Of a stretch of DNA of 64,000 nucleotides, positions 45,923-56,694 are shown in pieces; position 1 is the first letter of the stretch; every line of letters starts with the position of its first letter. The DNA lies in the NCBI GenBank assembly GCA_024291935.2, contig CM044321.1, positions 62,242,985 to 62,306,984 of the forward strand, read 5' to 3'. Origin of the DNA: Okapia johnstoni (lineage: Eukaryota; Chordata; Mammalia; Artiodactyla; Giraffidae). A model generated the notes under the pieces. That model did not search any database and had not been told where the DNA came from. It worked only from the letters and a program-made list of their open reading frames with translations. The position numbers and the translations under genes are program-made.

Positions 45923-45985
45923 CCCCCCCCCCCCCCCGACCCCCCCCCCCCCCCACCACCCACACACACACCACACACACACAAC
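45923..45985 (+). repeat. Poly-C tract followed by (CA)n
   Basis: There are about 15 C, GA, then about 16 C, then CACCACC and an impure CA-repeat to ~45983. Such a long C homopolymer is rare in this AT-rich setting. It may be a real low-complexity array or partly a sequencing/assembly artefact. Confidence 0.9.
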
Positions 45986-45987
45986 AC

Positions 45988-46188
45988 TTTTGATGTTACC
46001 ATTTATTAAAAGATTTTTTTAAAATATTGTATGGAATTTGTTACAACATTGTTTCTGCTTTATGTTTTCTTATCTTTATTTTTTTTTCACCATGAGGCCT
46101 GTGGCATCTTTGTTCCTCTACCAGGGATCAAACTCATGTCACCTGCATTGGAAGGCAAAATCTTAACCACTTGACTGCCAGGGAAGTC
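45988..46188 (-). mobile_element. tRNA-Glu SINE (CHR-2 / SINE2-1_BT type)
   Basis: The minus strand starts GGACTTCCCTGGCAGTCAAG, then the head, then the long A-rich 3' segment (plus strand 'tttgttacaacattgtttct' and 'tttgatgttaccat'). Confidence 0.9.
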
Positions 46189-46544
46189 CTGTATATTCCT
46201 ATTTTAAAAATTACCAAATTGTTTTGAGCACTTGCCTCCTTGCCTGTCTCTGCAGTTGGATTGTAAGAAACTTCAGTGCAAGAAAACGATCTCATTCATA
46301 TTTATATTCTTGCCTTCTCAATAATTTGAATGAACGATTTAATTAGTTAATCTCAGTGCATAAATACGTCTCTATTAATAAACAATTTAATTCATTAATC
46401 TAAATAACCCAGTTAGAATCTTTTTTAAATGAAATAACTGAATAGCACCCTCTTAATTTTAATGGATCTAAATATGTATATTCATATACTGGGTTTTTGG
46501 TTATTTTTTGTTTGCTTGTTTTCTGTTAAAACTAGGATAGGAGC
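46189..46544. other. Unassigned AT-rich sequence
   Basis: A short internal repetition is present ('acgatttaattagttaatc' near 46334 and 'acaatttaattcattaatc' near 46382). Otherwise nothing is recognised. Confidence 0.45.
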
Positions 46545-46664
46545 AGATTTCTGCATCCATGCTCCTGACACTTGTATTCCCAGTAGACAAGAGGTAGAAA
46601 CAACTCCAATCTCTATTGACTGATGACTGTACAAACTAAATATGGTCTATACATACAATAGGAT

Positions 46665-47583
46665 CTAACAAACACATGAAAAGATGCTCAACATCACTCA
46701 TTATCAGAGAAATGCAAATCAAAACCACAATGAGGTAGCATCTCATGACAGTCAGAATGGCTGCCATCAAAAAGTCTACAAACAATAAATGCTGGAGAGG
46801 GTGTGGATAAAAGGGAACTCTCTTACACCGTTGATGGGAATGCAAACTAGTACAGCCACTATGGAGAACACTGTGGAGATTCCTTAAAAACCAGGAAATA
46901 GAACTGCCATATGACCCAGCAATCCCACTGCTGGGCATACACACCGAGGAAACCAGACTTGAAAGCGACACGTGTACCCCAGCGTTCATCACAGCACTGT
47001 CTACAATAGCTAGGACATGGAAGCAACCTAGATGTCCATTGGCAGACGAATGGATAAGGAAGCTGTGGTACATATATACAATGGAATATTACTTAGCTAT
47101 TAAAAGGAACACATTTGAGTCAGTTCTAATGAGGTGGATGAAACTGGAGCCTGTTATACAGAGTGAAGTAAGTCAGAAAGAAATACACCAATACAGTATA
47201 TTTATACATATATATGGAATTTAGAAAGATGGTAACAATGACTCTATACGCAAGACAGCAAAAGAGACAGATGTAAAGAACAGACTTATGGACTCTGTGG
47301 GAGAAGGCAAGGGTGGGATGATATGAGAGAATAGAAGTGAAACATGTATATTACCATATGTGAAATAGATCACCAGTCCAAGTTCGATGCATGAAACAGG
47401 GCACTCGAAGTCAGTGCACTGGGACAACCCAGAAGGATGGGATGGGGAAGGAGTTTGGAGGGGTGTTTGGGACAGGGGGACACATGGACACCTGTGGCTG
47501 ATTCATGTCAATATATGGTGAAAACCACCACAATATTGTAAAGTAATTAGCCTCCAATTAAAATTAATTAATTAATTAAAAAA
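46665..47583 (+). mobile_element. Ruminant L1 3' end nested in old L1
   Basis: This 5'-truncated copy starts CTAACAAACACATGAAAAGA and is closely similar to 31700-32600 of the other L1. The cysteine-motif region has decayed (GTGTGGATAAAAGGGAACTC). It ends CCTCCAATTAAAATTAATTA plus a short A-rich tail. Confidence 0.94.
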
Positions 47584-47908
47584 AGGAAATTCTGATATAT
47601 GCTACAATAGGGATAAACCTTGAAAACATTAAATAAGTGAAATAAGCCAGACACATAAGGACAAATATTATATGATCCTGTTTATATCTGGAGTGGTCAA
47701 ATTCATAGAGACAGAAAGTAGAATAGTGGTTCCCAGGTGCTGGGTAGAGGGATGATCAGGGAGTTAGTATTTAATGGAGACAGAGCATTAGTTTGGAATG
47801 ATGAAAATTTTCTAAAGATGGATAGCAATGGTGGTTGCACAACAACATGAATGTACTTAATGCCACTGAACTGTATTCCTAAAAATGGTAAACTTTATAT
47901 TTATGTAT

Positions 47909-48150
47909 CAGTGCAGTCACTCAGTCGTGTCTGACTCTTTGTGACCCCATGGACTGCAGCACACCAGGCTTCCCTGTCCATCACCAACTCCCAGAGTTTG
48001 CTCAAACTCATATCCATTGAGTCGGTGATGCCATCCAACCATCTCATCCTCTGTCATCCCCTTCTCCTCCAGCCTTCAACCTTTCCCAGCATCAGGGTCT
48101 TTTCCAATGAGTCAGTTCTTTGCATCAGGTGGCCAAAGTATTGGAGCTTC
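47909..48150 (-). mobile_element. BovB LINE 3' tip nested in old L1
   Basis: On the plus strand it runs from CAGTGCAGTCACTCAGTCGT to GGTGGCCAAAGTATTGGAGC. It is flanked by TGTAT on both sides (47904-47908; about 48151-48155), a possible short TSD, and the L1 end 'ttatgtat / actttacc' joins across it. Confidence 0.92.
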
Positions 48151-48180
48151 TGTATACTTTACCACAATTTAAAAACTTGT

Positions 48181-49466
48181 ATTACAACATGTTACACAGA
48201 CAGTCTCTAGATGGTAGAGATAATCATACATTAGAACATTTTTAGCTGGATAAAGTTAGAATGGAGACTAGAAACATTACTCTTGTGAGACTGAGACAAA
48301 AGGCCTGGGACACCCCTTAATTTATATGGAGCTCAAGGATCTCATAAAAAAAAAAGAAAAGAAAAAACTTGGTCATATTCTATAACTGGGATACAGAATT
48401 TTTTAATAGCAATAAGATGCAGAAAAACAATGGTGTTCTTGTCCATAAGGAAGTCTCACGGGACAGGTCAGACAGAAAACAGGAATTATTATTGGCAGGA
48501 GTAATGCCTGCAGGTTTAATGGAATACATCCTATACTTGGCCATCTCCTTTCCCTCCCCTGCTTTGTGGCCTGAGGAACAGAGGGCTGTGGTATAAAGGG
48601 AAAAAAGAAAATGTCACAAGAGGGTCAACTACTCTCTGAGAAGCAACCTATATGAACTGGTCAGGAAAAGAAAGAGGAGCCCGCCTACCTAAAGGAGAAG
48701 GAGATGAGCCGCAGAGTCAGTGGCAATGGTACGAAGTAGCTGCATGTTTGTGGCAGTGGTCAGAGACATTAAGGATGAAAACCAGCCCAGCTAGCAACAT
48801 GTAAGTCCCAAGGGCAGCCAACTACGATGATCAAGCATGTAAAGAGCAATGGATCCCATGATGTCAGAATTGGAAAGTTGCTGGCTACAGTCCAGATTAT
48901 AAAAAAATTCTTGGTCATCTCTTAGTTAAGTGTGGGGACTTAGGGCATTGAGGTATGAGGTGCTACTATAAATATCAGCTATTTGAACTCATTAGTGTGT
49001 AAAATCAGACTGCATAAGGGTTTTACACAATATGGACGTATTTGAAATATTAAGGCTAGAGGTTTAGTTTCCATAAAGTTTAATTTCATGTAAATACTAA
49101 CAGCATTTTCTTTTATTCTCTGATTAAAACTTAAAACATTAATTATTTCAATTCCACCCACCCCCAACCTGAAGACCTAAGAGTCCTAGAGTTAAGACTA
49201 TCCAAAAATTATAGAAACTCCTTGCTTTCAATCATAGAAACTGAAAATCTATTTGAACTACCATCCTCATCTATTTTGAAACGAATGTTATTTTGAATTA
49301 AATAGGTATGTCAGTATAAATCCAATAAAGAGAAGAAATAAGGAAAAAGGCTTTCTTCCACATAATAGGCTTTAGGTATATCTCCCCAAAGGATGTATTC
49401 TGTTCTACCCCACAAAATTGAAAACAAGTGGAAATCAAGATTCCTGCAATAAACAATTCTTTAAAT
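48181..49466. other. Unassigned sequence
   Basis: The stretch 48290-48720 has an old-repeat texture but no family I can name. The open frame 48369-48596 is not a recognisable protein. Confidence 0.4.
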
Positions 49467-49476
49467 ATCATCTCCA

Positions 49477-49672
49477 GGGACTTCCCTGGTGGTCCGGTGG
49501 TTAAGACTCAGCCTTCCGTTGCAGGGGGTGTGGGTTCGATCCCTGGTCAGGGAGATAAGATTCCCACATATCTCACAGCTGAAAAAACAGAATATAAACA
49601 ACAGAAGAAATGTGGTAACAAATTCAATAAAGACTAAAAGTGGTCCATATTAAAAAAAAAATCTTAAAAAAA
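49477..49672 (+). mobile_element. tRNA-Glu SINE (CHR-2 / SINE2-1_BT type), full length
   Basis: It starts GGGACTTCCCTGGTGGTCCG, has a good B box (GGGTTCGATCC), and ends in A-runs. A perfect 10-bp TSD, ATCATCTCCA (49467-49476 and 49673-49682), is present. It is one of the better-preserved copies of this family here. Confidence 0.96.
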
Positions 49673-49682
49673 ATCATCTCCA

Positions 49683-50439
49683 AATACACTCCACTGGAAC
49701 ACTGCACAGGAGAGAAAACAATTAACTCTTTCTATCCATAAGAAGAAGAAACTATAATCTGTTTTTGCTCAGGCTAAAGATATTTTACTTGGCAAGGTGA
49801 TGCCTGCGTTATTCATAGGTGGGAAGAGAGGACAAAAGAGACAAAACATATAGTTGCAGCAGAAAAAGAAAGAATTTGGAGTTGTGAACATGAATAGGAA
49901 GAGTAGATACTTCTCAGGGTGGCTATTCAACAAATCCTTATTTTCTTGGAATTGTGCTTTATGATTGATGAGTCTGAAAATAGACACTCAGTCCAAAGTG
50001 GATCAAACAGATACTTTCTTCCCATACTGAAATATGGACCCAGAAAATGGAGACAATTAGTCATCAAAGCCAAGTCTAGCGAATGATCATGTTCAAGGGA
50101 AAAACTGTCTGCCATGCCTGTGATTTAGTCCCTGCAGCAGTACCGATTCTTTCCCTACCCACCTCTTTGTTACTCAGCTTTTTCTGTTGCTTTGAGATAC
50201 TTCAGTATCTTTCAGATTAATTCCTTTTCTCTTACTCTTCTTCCCTGTCCTCACTTAAGATTGCTTGAATGGATTTCTGTAGTTTGCATCCAAAAGAACC
50301 CTAATAAATACAGAAGTTATGGCATAAAACCTTTGAAATGTGGAGAAAATCAGTAAAACTTCAAGAAGCACTAACAGGGACAGGATTTCTTCAGAAGGTG
50401 TTAGTCCAAGAATCAAGAAGGGGCTGATATACCAAGATA
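49683..50439. other. Unassigned sequence
   Basis: There is no recognised feature. Confidence 0.5.
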
Positions 50440-50738
50440 AAAGAATGTATCAAGAAGCAAAGCAGAAATAGAGACACAGACTTAGAGATCAAACATATGG
50501 ATATCAAAGGGGACAGGGGTGGGTGGGACAAACTGGGAGATTGGGACTGATATATATACACTATTGATACTGTGGATAAAATAGATAACTAATGAGAATC
50601 TACTGTATAGTTCAGGGAACACTATTCAGTGCTCTGTAGAGAACTAAATGGGAAGGAAATCCAAAAGAGAGGGGATATATGTGTACATATAGCTGATTCA
50701 CTTCATTGAACAGCAGAAACGAATACAACATTGTAAAG

Positions 50739-51249
50739 TGTCAACTTCAAATTGGCACCAGCCTGTCCACTACAAACTGGCACTTGCCAAGAGCATTTGC
50801 CAGAGACTAAACAGCAACAACAAGGGCATTTGCCTCTGCAGAGATTGAACCCTGTGAGCTGCTGTTGACTTTCAACACTCCCTGAGGGAGTTCAGGGTGG
50901 AGTGAGGCACTCTTGCTCCAGGGAATTTGGTAGGACAAGTCTTCAGATATATATTTTCAGGAACTGATTTCATGATCCCAATCCTTGGGTCTCCTTCTAT
51001 CTAGAAAAGCACTAAATCCCTTCATGGTGACATCAGCTCCTTGTGACTAGGAGAAAAACTTTTGTAAAATAAGCTCTTAATTGCATTGAACTCCACCTTC
51101 AACAAAATCCTATATATTGACCTTCACCCTCAGCCTCTTTGGAGTAGTTTCTCAGAACTATCTGGGGTGCTGTCTCCGGGCTGCAGTCCTCATTTTGCCC
51201 CAAATAAAACAACTCGCAATTCTCACATTATGCATCTTTTTAGTCGACA
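50739..51249 (+). mobile_element. Solo ERV LTR, 511 bp
   Basis: It begins TGTCAAC and ends GTCGACA (TG...CA with near-inverted ends) and is flanked by a 4-bp duplication, AAAG (50735-50738 and 51250-51253). A 4-bp TSD is typical of gammaretrovirus-like (class I) integration. The polyadenylation signal AATAAA is at 51203-51208, about 40 bases before the end. No internal retroviral genes remain, so LTR-LTR recombination is inferred. It is younger than the L1 tail it splits. Confidence 0.92.
51203..51208 (+). promoter_or_regulatory. LTR polyadenylation signal
   Basis: AATAAA lies in the 3' part of the LTR, in sense with its TG-to-CA orientation. Confidence 0.75.
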
Positions 51250-51300
51250 AAAGCAACTATATTCCAATAAAAATTAATTTAAAAAAATAAAAATAAAAAA

Positions 51301-51994
51301 CAGGACCCAGGCTAAATCTCAGATTAGTAGGGTCTGAAAGCTGTGGACATCTCTCCCTTGATCTGTCTCTTTGTGCCTAATTCAACTATTTAAGCTTTAT
51401 TATACCCAAGTTCAAAACAGCATTCAGATATGGCAGAACTAGTCATCTCTGAAACTGAATGGACTCAATAACTATCATAATGGTCAGATATTTCTTCCAC
51501 TTCCTTTAAAAAAAAGTTGGGAGGAGATGATTTACTGGTGAGAGACATTTCTGATTAAATCACCTGCCATTCATACTGGTTACAGACAGAAGTAGAATCA
51601 GAGAAATCATTCCTACTCTAACACTACTTATAAAATTTAGGAAAGTGAGCAGTAAAGTTTTAGGCATTGAGGAAGAGTCAAGAGCAATTCCTGCTGAAAT
51701 AAATTTGGGCCACCAGTGTTAGTAGCTGTTGTATGATTACTGTTTATTGTATCGAAAGTCATAGGAGCTACAAGACACAATAGATTGTGCCCCTGGAATG
51801 GGGAAACTGTGTCTAGAAATATCATCCACTGAAAATGAAACCAGAAATGAAGACGTTTCAAATTTGCTGAACATTCAAATATGGTATTCATGTTGAAGAA
51901 GGAATTCATAGGGCCTGGACTACATCTTAGGCCTGTTCGTGCTGATCGTGCTCAGCCACCTCTCTAATGGACTCTGAACTCTGTGCTTAGTGCC
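51301..51994. other. Unassigned sequence
   Basis: The minus-strand open frame 51909-51637 (90 codons) has no recognisable family. Nothing else is seen. Confidence 0.45.
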
Positions 51995-52126
51995 TGTGGA
52001 AATGACAATAGAAGGATAAGACCCCCTCCGGAAAGGGGAATCTTGAAGATTGTATCCAGGTTACTCATCACCTAAGAGAAAACATACACTGATCCCCTAC
52101 CTCCAGACAGGTCATAAATTTTTTTC

Positions 52127-52200
52127 TGTAACCTCGGGCTTATTGATTATTGACTGTTTGAAATGTAACCTCGAGCTTATTGATTATTGACTGTTTGCAC
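52127..52200 (+). repeat. 37-bp tandem duplication in LTR U3
   Basis: There are two adjacent 37-base units (52127-52163 and 52164-52200), each beginning TGTAACCTCG and containing TTATTGATTATTGACTGTTT. They differ at one internal base (G/A) and in the last three bases. It lies about 105 bases upstream of the TATA box, where retroviral enhancers usually lie. Confidence 0.95.
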
Positions 52201-52304
52201 ACATAACACATGAATGATGGGGTTATTGTGATTGTATTTACCTTTCCTTTGTTTATGTAAGTCACAGGAAATTGGGTGGTGGGTTCAGACACGTACACAT
52301 GGGG

Positions 52305-52312
52305 TATAAAAG
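52305..52312 (+). promoter_or_regulatory. TATA box of the LTR
   Basis: TATAAAAG stands 64 bases ahead of the AATAAA at 52377, a spacing compatible with a U3/R arrangement. Confidence 0.7.
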
Positions 52313-52376
52313 ATTTTCACAAATGCTGGTTGGGGTCCTTGGCTAAGAGGAGACTCTGCCTTGGGCCCGCCAGTGT

Positions 52377-52382
52377 AATAAA
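52377..52382 (+). promoter_or_regulatory. Polyadenylation signal of the LTR
   Basis: AATAAA in GTGTAATAAACTGCACTTCA, on the same strand as the TATA box. Confidence 0.65.
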
Positions 52383-52517
52383 CTGCACTTCACTATCTGC
52401 ATCGTCCTTCTGAGTGAGCTTGTTTCCCGAAACACGTGGCTATAACAACGTGAATTCCATAAAAAGGTTTTTTTCTATCCCAATTTTATTGGGGATTTGT
52501 ACTGGGGATCCCCAATA

Positions 52518-52632
52518 CAAATGAAGAAACCCTCAGAGAAGTTAATTAACTTAACTATGGATACAAGTCTAGTAAGTGCTGGAGGTGGGATTTGACCAGA
52601 TCTGTTCCAACCTAAATCCCATGCTATTCACA
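52518..52632 (-). mobile_element. MIR SINE remnant
   Basis: On the plus strand: 'gaagaaaccctcagagaagt', 'taattaacttaactatggat', 'agtctagtaagtgctggagg', 'gggatttgacc'. This is the reverse complement order of MIR. Confidence 0.75.
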
Positions 52633-52639
52633 CGGGTTG

Positions 52640-53447
52640 CAAGAGTTTAGTCATCATCAGCATAGTAACCAAAGCTAAGTGTTGATTTGTACATATTTAG
52701 AGGATGAGACCAAAATACTTCCCATGTGTCTATTTTGGAAATAAGTCACATTCTCAGAAATATGAGACTGGAATGTAAATGAGATTTTTAAATATATCAT
52801 GAGTTTTTTGGATACAGTACCACAAAAAAGTACTTTTAAAGAAAGACTGGGAGAAAAATCAGTATTTAGGAGAAGCCAGTATTTCTGATTCTAGTGGTTA
52901 GAATTGCATATAAAATTACTTAATGCTAATATTGCCTCAAATATTCCATGGACTGTAAAGAGAAAATGATAATTTCCAAGTGGAAACTAATTGGAATGAA
53001 GGGGATAGGGAGCCTGTATATGGATGAATGTCAAGGATCAGTGGTGTTTAGATTTGCTGTGGGTAAAACTGAAAAAGGAGGAGGAGATTATGTTCCTATT
53101 TGAACCTTCTCTACATCGTTGAACAAAGACTTCCAAATGGCTGGCGGTCAACAATAAAATTGTGTTAAGTGAATACAAGTGGACTTCTAATCATTATTTT
53201 AATTGCATTTTCAACAAGATGAAGTCTTCAAGAAGTAGCAATAACATCTATCTTGGGACAAACTCAGGTTTTATGTTGAGCTATTGCATCTTCTACAGCA
53301 TGGGTTTCTTTTTAGAAGCTCCATGCAGTCATTATGGGTTCTCAAACTGGCAATTTTTTCTAAGATCAGGGACATGAAGTTAAAATGTTCTTGACTGAAA
53401 GGTGCTTTATTTGATTTTCCAGATTTTTCCTGCAATACAGAACCTGT
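52640..53447. other. Unassigned AT-rich sequence
   Basis: There is no recognised feature. The open frame 53162-53377 has no domain. Confidence 0.5.
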
Positions 53448-53740
53448 ATTGCAGAATCTGCTTTGCAGAATCTGCCTGCAATACGGGAGATCCAGGTCAG
53501 ATTCCTGGGTGGGGAAGATCCCCTGGAGAAGGGAATGGTTACCCACTCCAGTATTCTTGCCTGGAGCTATATTTCATGGACAGAGGAGACTGGCGGGCTA
53601 CCAACCATGGGGTCGCAAAGAATCAGACATGACTGAGCAACGAACACTTTTTTTTTCCACCAAGGGGAGAAAGGGGTAGGGTTGGGATGAACTGGGAGAT
53701 TGGGACTGACATATATACAATATTGATAATATGTGTAATG
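53448..53740 (+). mobile_element. Bov-tA plus L1-tail segment, duplicate copy A
   Basis: A SINE missing its head (starts within GCAGAATCTGCCTGCAATAC) is joined to L1 3' UTR sequence (CCACCAAGGGGAGAAAGGGG). It shares the odd insertion GGAGCTATATTTCATGGACA and the same SINE/L1 junction with copy B at 54150, at a constant offset of about 712 bases. Confidence 0.9.
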
Positions 53741-54105
53741 ACTGACTTATATTGAGAGCATTCTGATTGATTATGCAAAATAAGCAACAGGATGGATGAA
53801 GATTATTTTCAAGTCAGTTCAGGGTGTTTATAAAGTCAGTATTGTGGTAACAAAGTCATTTTCATTTCAGTATTTAAAGCTACATTTCCAATTTGTTGTG
53901 AACTGTAGAAAAATCTTATGTTTCATAATTTAAATGTCATTAAATATAAACAACAGAATGTATGTTCATACATTTATTTTAAGTAATACATAAGACTGTA
54001 CACTAGTGTAGAGTTGAAAGTGCAATATTTTGATAAAATATAGCTGTACACGTTTGTTGAAAATTAAAAAAAAAACTGTCTACACTAAATTAATCCTTCA
54101 TCCTA
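53741..54105. other. Unassigned AT-rich sequence
   Basis: There is no recognised feature. Confidence 0.5.
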
Positions 54106-54650
54106 GTGCCAGGTCACAGATGTAGAAACAAAGCTATGTATACCAGGGGAAGGGCTTCCCTGATGGCTCAGGTGGTAAAGAATCTGCCTGCAATACAGGA
54201 GATCCAGGTCAGATCTCCGGGTGGGGAAGATCCCCTGGAGAAGGGAATGGCTACCCACTCCAGCATTCTTGCCTGGAGCTATATTTCATGGACAGAGGAG
54301 ACTGGCGGGCTATAGTCTTTGGGGTCACAAAGAATCAGACACGACTGAGTGACTAACACTGTTTTTTCCACCAAGGGGAGAAAGGGGTAGGGTTGGGATG
54401 AACTGGGAGATTGGGATTGACATATATACAATATGGATACTGTGTGTAAAATAGATAATTAATGAGAACCTGCTATATAGCACAAGGAATTCTACTCAGT
54501 GCTGTGTGGTGACCTAAATGGGAAGGAAATCCAAAAAAAGAAGGGATATACATATATGTATAGCTGATTCATTTTGCTGTATAGTCAAAATTAATACAAC
54601 ATTGTAAAGCAACTATACTAAAATTTTTTTTACTTAGAAATGTTTAAAAA
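54106..54650 (+). mobile_element. Artiodactyl L1 3' UTR, split by a Bov-tA (copy B)
   Basis: L1 sequence (TCACAGATGTAGAAACAAAG) precedes the SINE and continues after it through AATGGGAAGGAAATCC to CATTGTAAAGCAACTATACT. Confidence 0.88.
54150..54368 (+). mobile_element. Bov-tA SINE inside L1 3' UTR
   Basis: It is a full-length plus-strand copy starting AGGGCTTCCCTGATGGCTCA. The body carries CTATATTTCATGGACAGAGG in place of the usual GAATCCCATGGACAG. The flanks ACCAGGGGAAG and ACCAAGGGGAG are a plausible imperfect TSD. Confidence 0.94.
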
Positions 54651-54747
54651 AAAGAGCTTCCTCAGTGCTATACATTGGTCCTGCAACAAACACAGAAATC
54701 ATTCAAATTACCTACCAGCCTTGAACATATAATTGAGTAGTCACAGG

Positions 54748-54855
54748 GGTCTGAGCAAACTCTGGGAGATAGTGAAGAACAGGGAAACCTGGTGTGCTGC
54801 AACCCATGGGCTCACAAATAGTCAGAATTGATTGAGCAACTGAACAACAACAGCA
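54748..54855 (+). mobile_element. BovB LINE 3' tip
   Basis: It contains about the last 100 bases of BovB: GGTCTGAGCAAACTCTGGGA to GAGCAACTGAACAACAACAG. Confidence 0.9.
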
Positions 54856-55776
54856 AATTAATTAAGTTAAAAAAAAACTTCTTCTGTGATATTCATAGAT
54901 CATCTTTGGGACTCGGTGGGAAGAAAAAAAGAACAAAAGCCTCCTTATGCCCAATCATGTAATATATTAAGTTCTCATGGTTTTTATACAGTGAATTAAC
55001 CAGGCTCCTTCCATCTTGGGCACCATCTTCAGTTGGAGCCTCAGACTTCAGCCAAGAGACAGGGGTAAAACTGGGTATAGAAAGCAAAACCATCATAAAC
55101 ACTTTGGACTGGAATTGAAAGACTTTATTTCTCACAATGCATTGGAAAGAACTAAAAATTTGAGCCCACCTAGATGCATAGGAGGCTGATAAATATAATC
55201 CCTGCACGGGCAGCTACTTCCCCGTGACAGTTCTGTACCGTAGCAGTGGGACAGACATCTCTCATGGATAGGTGTCTCTGTCCTAATTGTCAATCTCTAA
55301 TCTTATATCTACTTAAATTAACTTAAAGAATGAGAGTAAAATAAATAATTTTTTCAGGCAGACAAAAACCGAGATAATCCTTAAATGAAACTGGAGGGAC
55401 TTCTGTAAATTGCACCTTAGTAGGAAAGAAAATGACTTCAGATGGAAGATCTAAGATGCAAGAAAGAACAAAGAAGAATAAAATTAATACATTTTTGGGG
55501 AAGTCTGAGCATATACTGATTGTATATGTATAACACTAATACTATCTACTTTTCAATGCAAAAAACAGAAGTGAAATAAAATATTGCTTCTCATCTATTA
55601 AAAAGCTGACAAGGATGGATTTCTAAAGTATTGTGTTTCATGAAGGAAATACAGGTACAAAAGATTATTTGAATCAATTTATGGTAAATTCTAAAAAAGC
55701 CAAACTTATAGTGGCAGATCAGTGGTCCAGTGGCCAGGACTGGCAGCAGGATACTGACTAAAAAGAGACACGAGGA
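54856..55776. other. Unassigned sequence
   Basis: The minus-strand open frame 55207-54893 (104 codons) does not resemble a known protein. No repeat was identified. Confidence 0.45.
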
Positions 55777-55972
55777 GGAACTTCCCTGGCAGTCCAGTGG
55801 TTAAGACTTGGCTTTCCAGCACCAGGGTTGCAGGTTCTATTTCTGGTCAGAGAGCTAAGATCCCACATGCCTCATAGACAAAAAAACAAAAAAACAAAAA
55901 AGAAGAAATATTGTAACAACTTCAATAAAGACTTTAAAAATGGTCCACATCAAAACATCTTAAAAAAAAAAG
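55777..55972 (+). mobile_element. tRNA-Glu SINE (CHR-2 / SINE2-1_BT type)
   Basis: It starts GGAACTTCCCTGGCAGTCCA, with CAAAAAAACAAAAAAACAAA in the linker, then TTCAATAAAGACTTTAAAAA, and ends with an A-run. Confidence 0.93.
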
Positions 55973-56694
55973 ACACACAAGGAAAACTGAGGTGAGGGAA
56001 ATAGTCTATATCTTGACAGGAGTATGAGTTCCATGGCTGTAATGTGAAATACTGATTCTTCTCATTATACCGTATAATCTTACTTCTTAACATTACACTT
56101 TTTTTTTTTTTTTAACAAAGTAGACTGTTCCTGATGTGACAGAAATGTGTGGTACTCACTGTCAGTAATTATCATAACGATAGATAACTTGTATGGTTGA
56201 CACTATGCAAAAAAGTTTATATGCATTCTTTTACATAACTTTCAAAGTAGTCTGGTGTTTACATCCACATTTTGAATAAGGGAAGTAGAACTGAAGATCA
56301 ATTCCTTGTAGTTTCTACCAATAAAGGTTTGAGGCCATTCTCTAGGACCTGCAAACATTCAGATGACTGATAACACAAGCAGTATGTTCAACACATGCAA
56401 ACCTGGAACCAGGTGATGATACATATGATGAGTCTCTAATTTTAGGTAGCAAAGTACAGCTCTTACTGTGTTGCTTTTCATTTCAAGTTTGCAATTTTCC
56501 AAGGCCATTGAAAAACTAGCATGACTATAATTTTTTATGAAACAAATGTTTAAATATCCTAATAGAGAATACTGGCCATAGTATACTCCGGGAAGACTCA
56601 AATAATAATAGGATTTAAATGAATGAGACTTCAATGACAGTTTATTTTTAAGTGATTGTCCAAAGAACAAATCATTCAAGTTCCCTCATTCCTT
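55973..56694. other. Unassigned sequence with poly-T and a possible MIR scrap
   Basis: There is a 16-base T run at about 56099-56114. About 56215-56300 weakly resembles MIR. The minus-strand open frame 56679-56359 (106 codons) has no recognisable domain. Confidence 0.4.

Larger units (their letters stand above)
46545..48180 (+). mobile_element. Old L1 LINE 3' end, host of nested insertions
   Basis: Three blocks of one old L1 tail: 46545-46664 (GGTAGAAACAACTCCAATCT, 'ggtctatacatacaatagga'), 47584-47908 (GGAAATTCTGATATATGCTA, 'atgaatgtacttaatgccac') and 48151-48180 ('gtatactttaccacaattt'). A ruminant L1 tail and an antisense BovB interrupt it. Confidence 0.87.
50440..51300 (+). mobile_element. 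Artiodactyl L1 3' UTR, split by a solo LTR
   Basis: The left part (50440-50738) contains ACTGGGAGATTGGGACTGAT, AATGGGAAGGAAATCC and ATACAACATTGTAAAG. The right part (51250-51300) resumes GCAACTATATTCCAATAAAA with an A-rich tail. The 511-bp LTR sits exactly between them. Confidence 0.92.
51995..52447 (+). mobile_element. Probable ERV LTR with duplicated U3 block
   Basis: It shows the signals of an LTR in order: a TG-start candidate (TGTGGAAATGAC), a tandem 37-bp duplication (52127-52200), TATAAAAG at 52305-52312, AATAAA at 52377-52382, and a terminal CA candidate (ATAACA, 52442-52447; an alternative end is 52434). No TSD could be matched for these ends, so the boundaries are approximate. Confidence 0.7.

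Noticed and set aside
52127..52200. CRISPR-like direct repeats
   Set aside because: There are only two adjacent units with no spacer, inside a eukaryotic LTR-like element.
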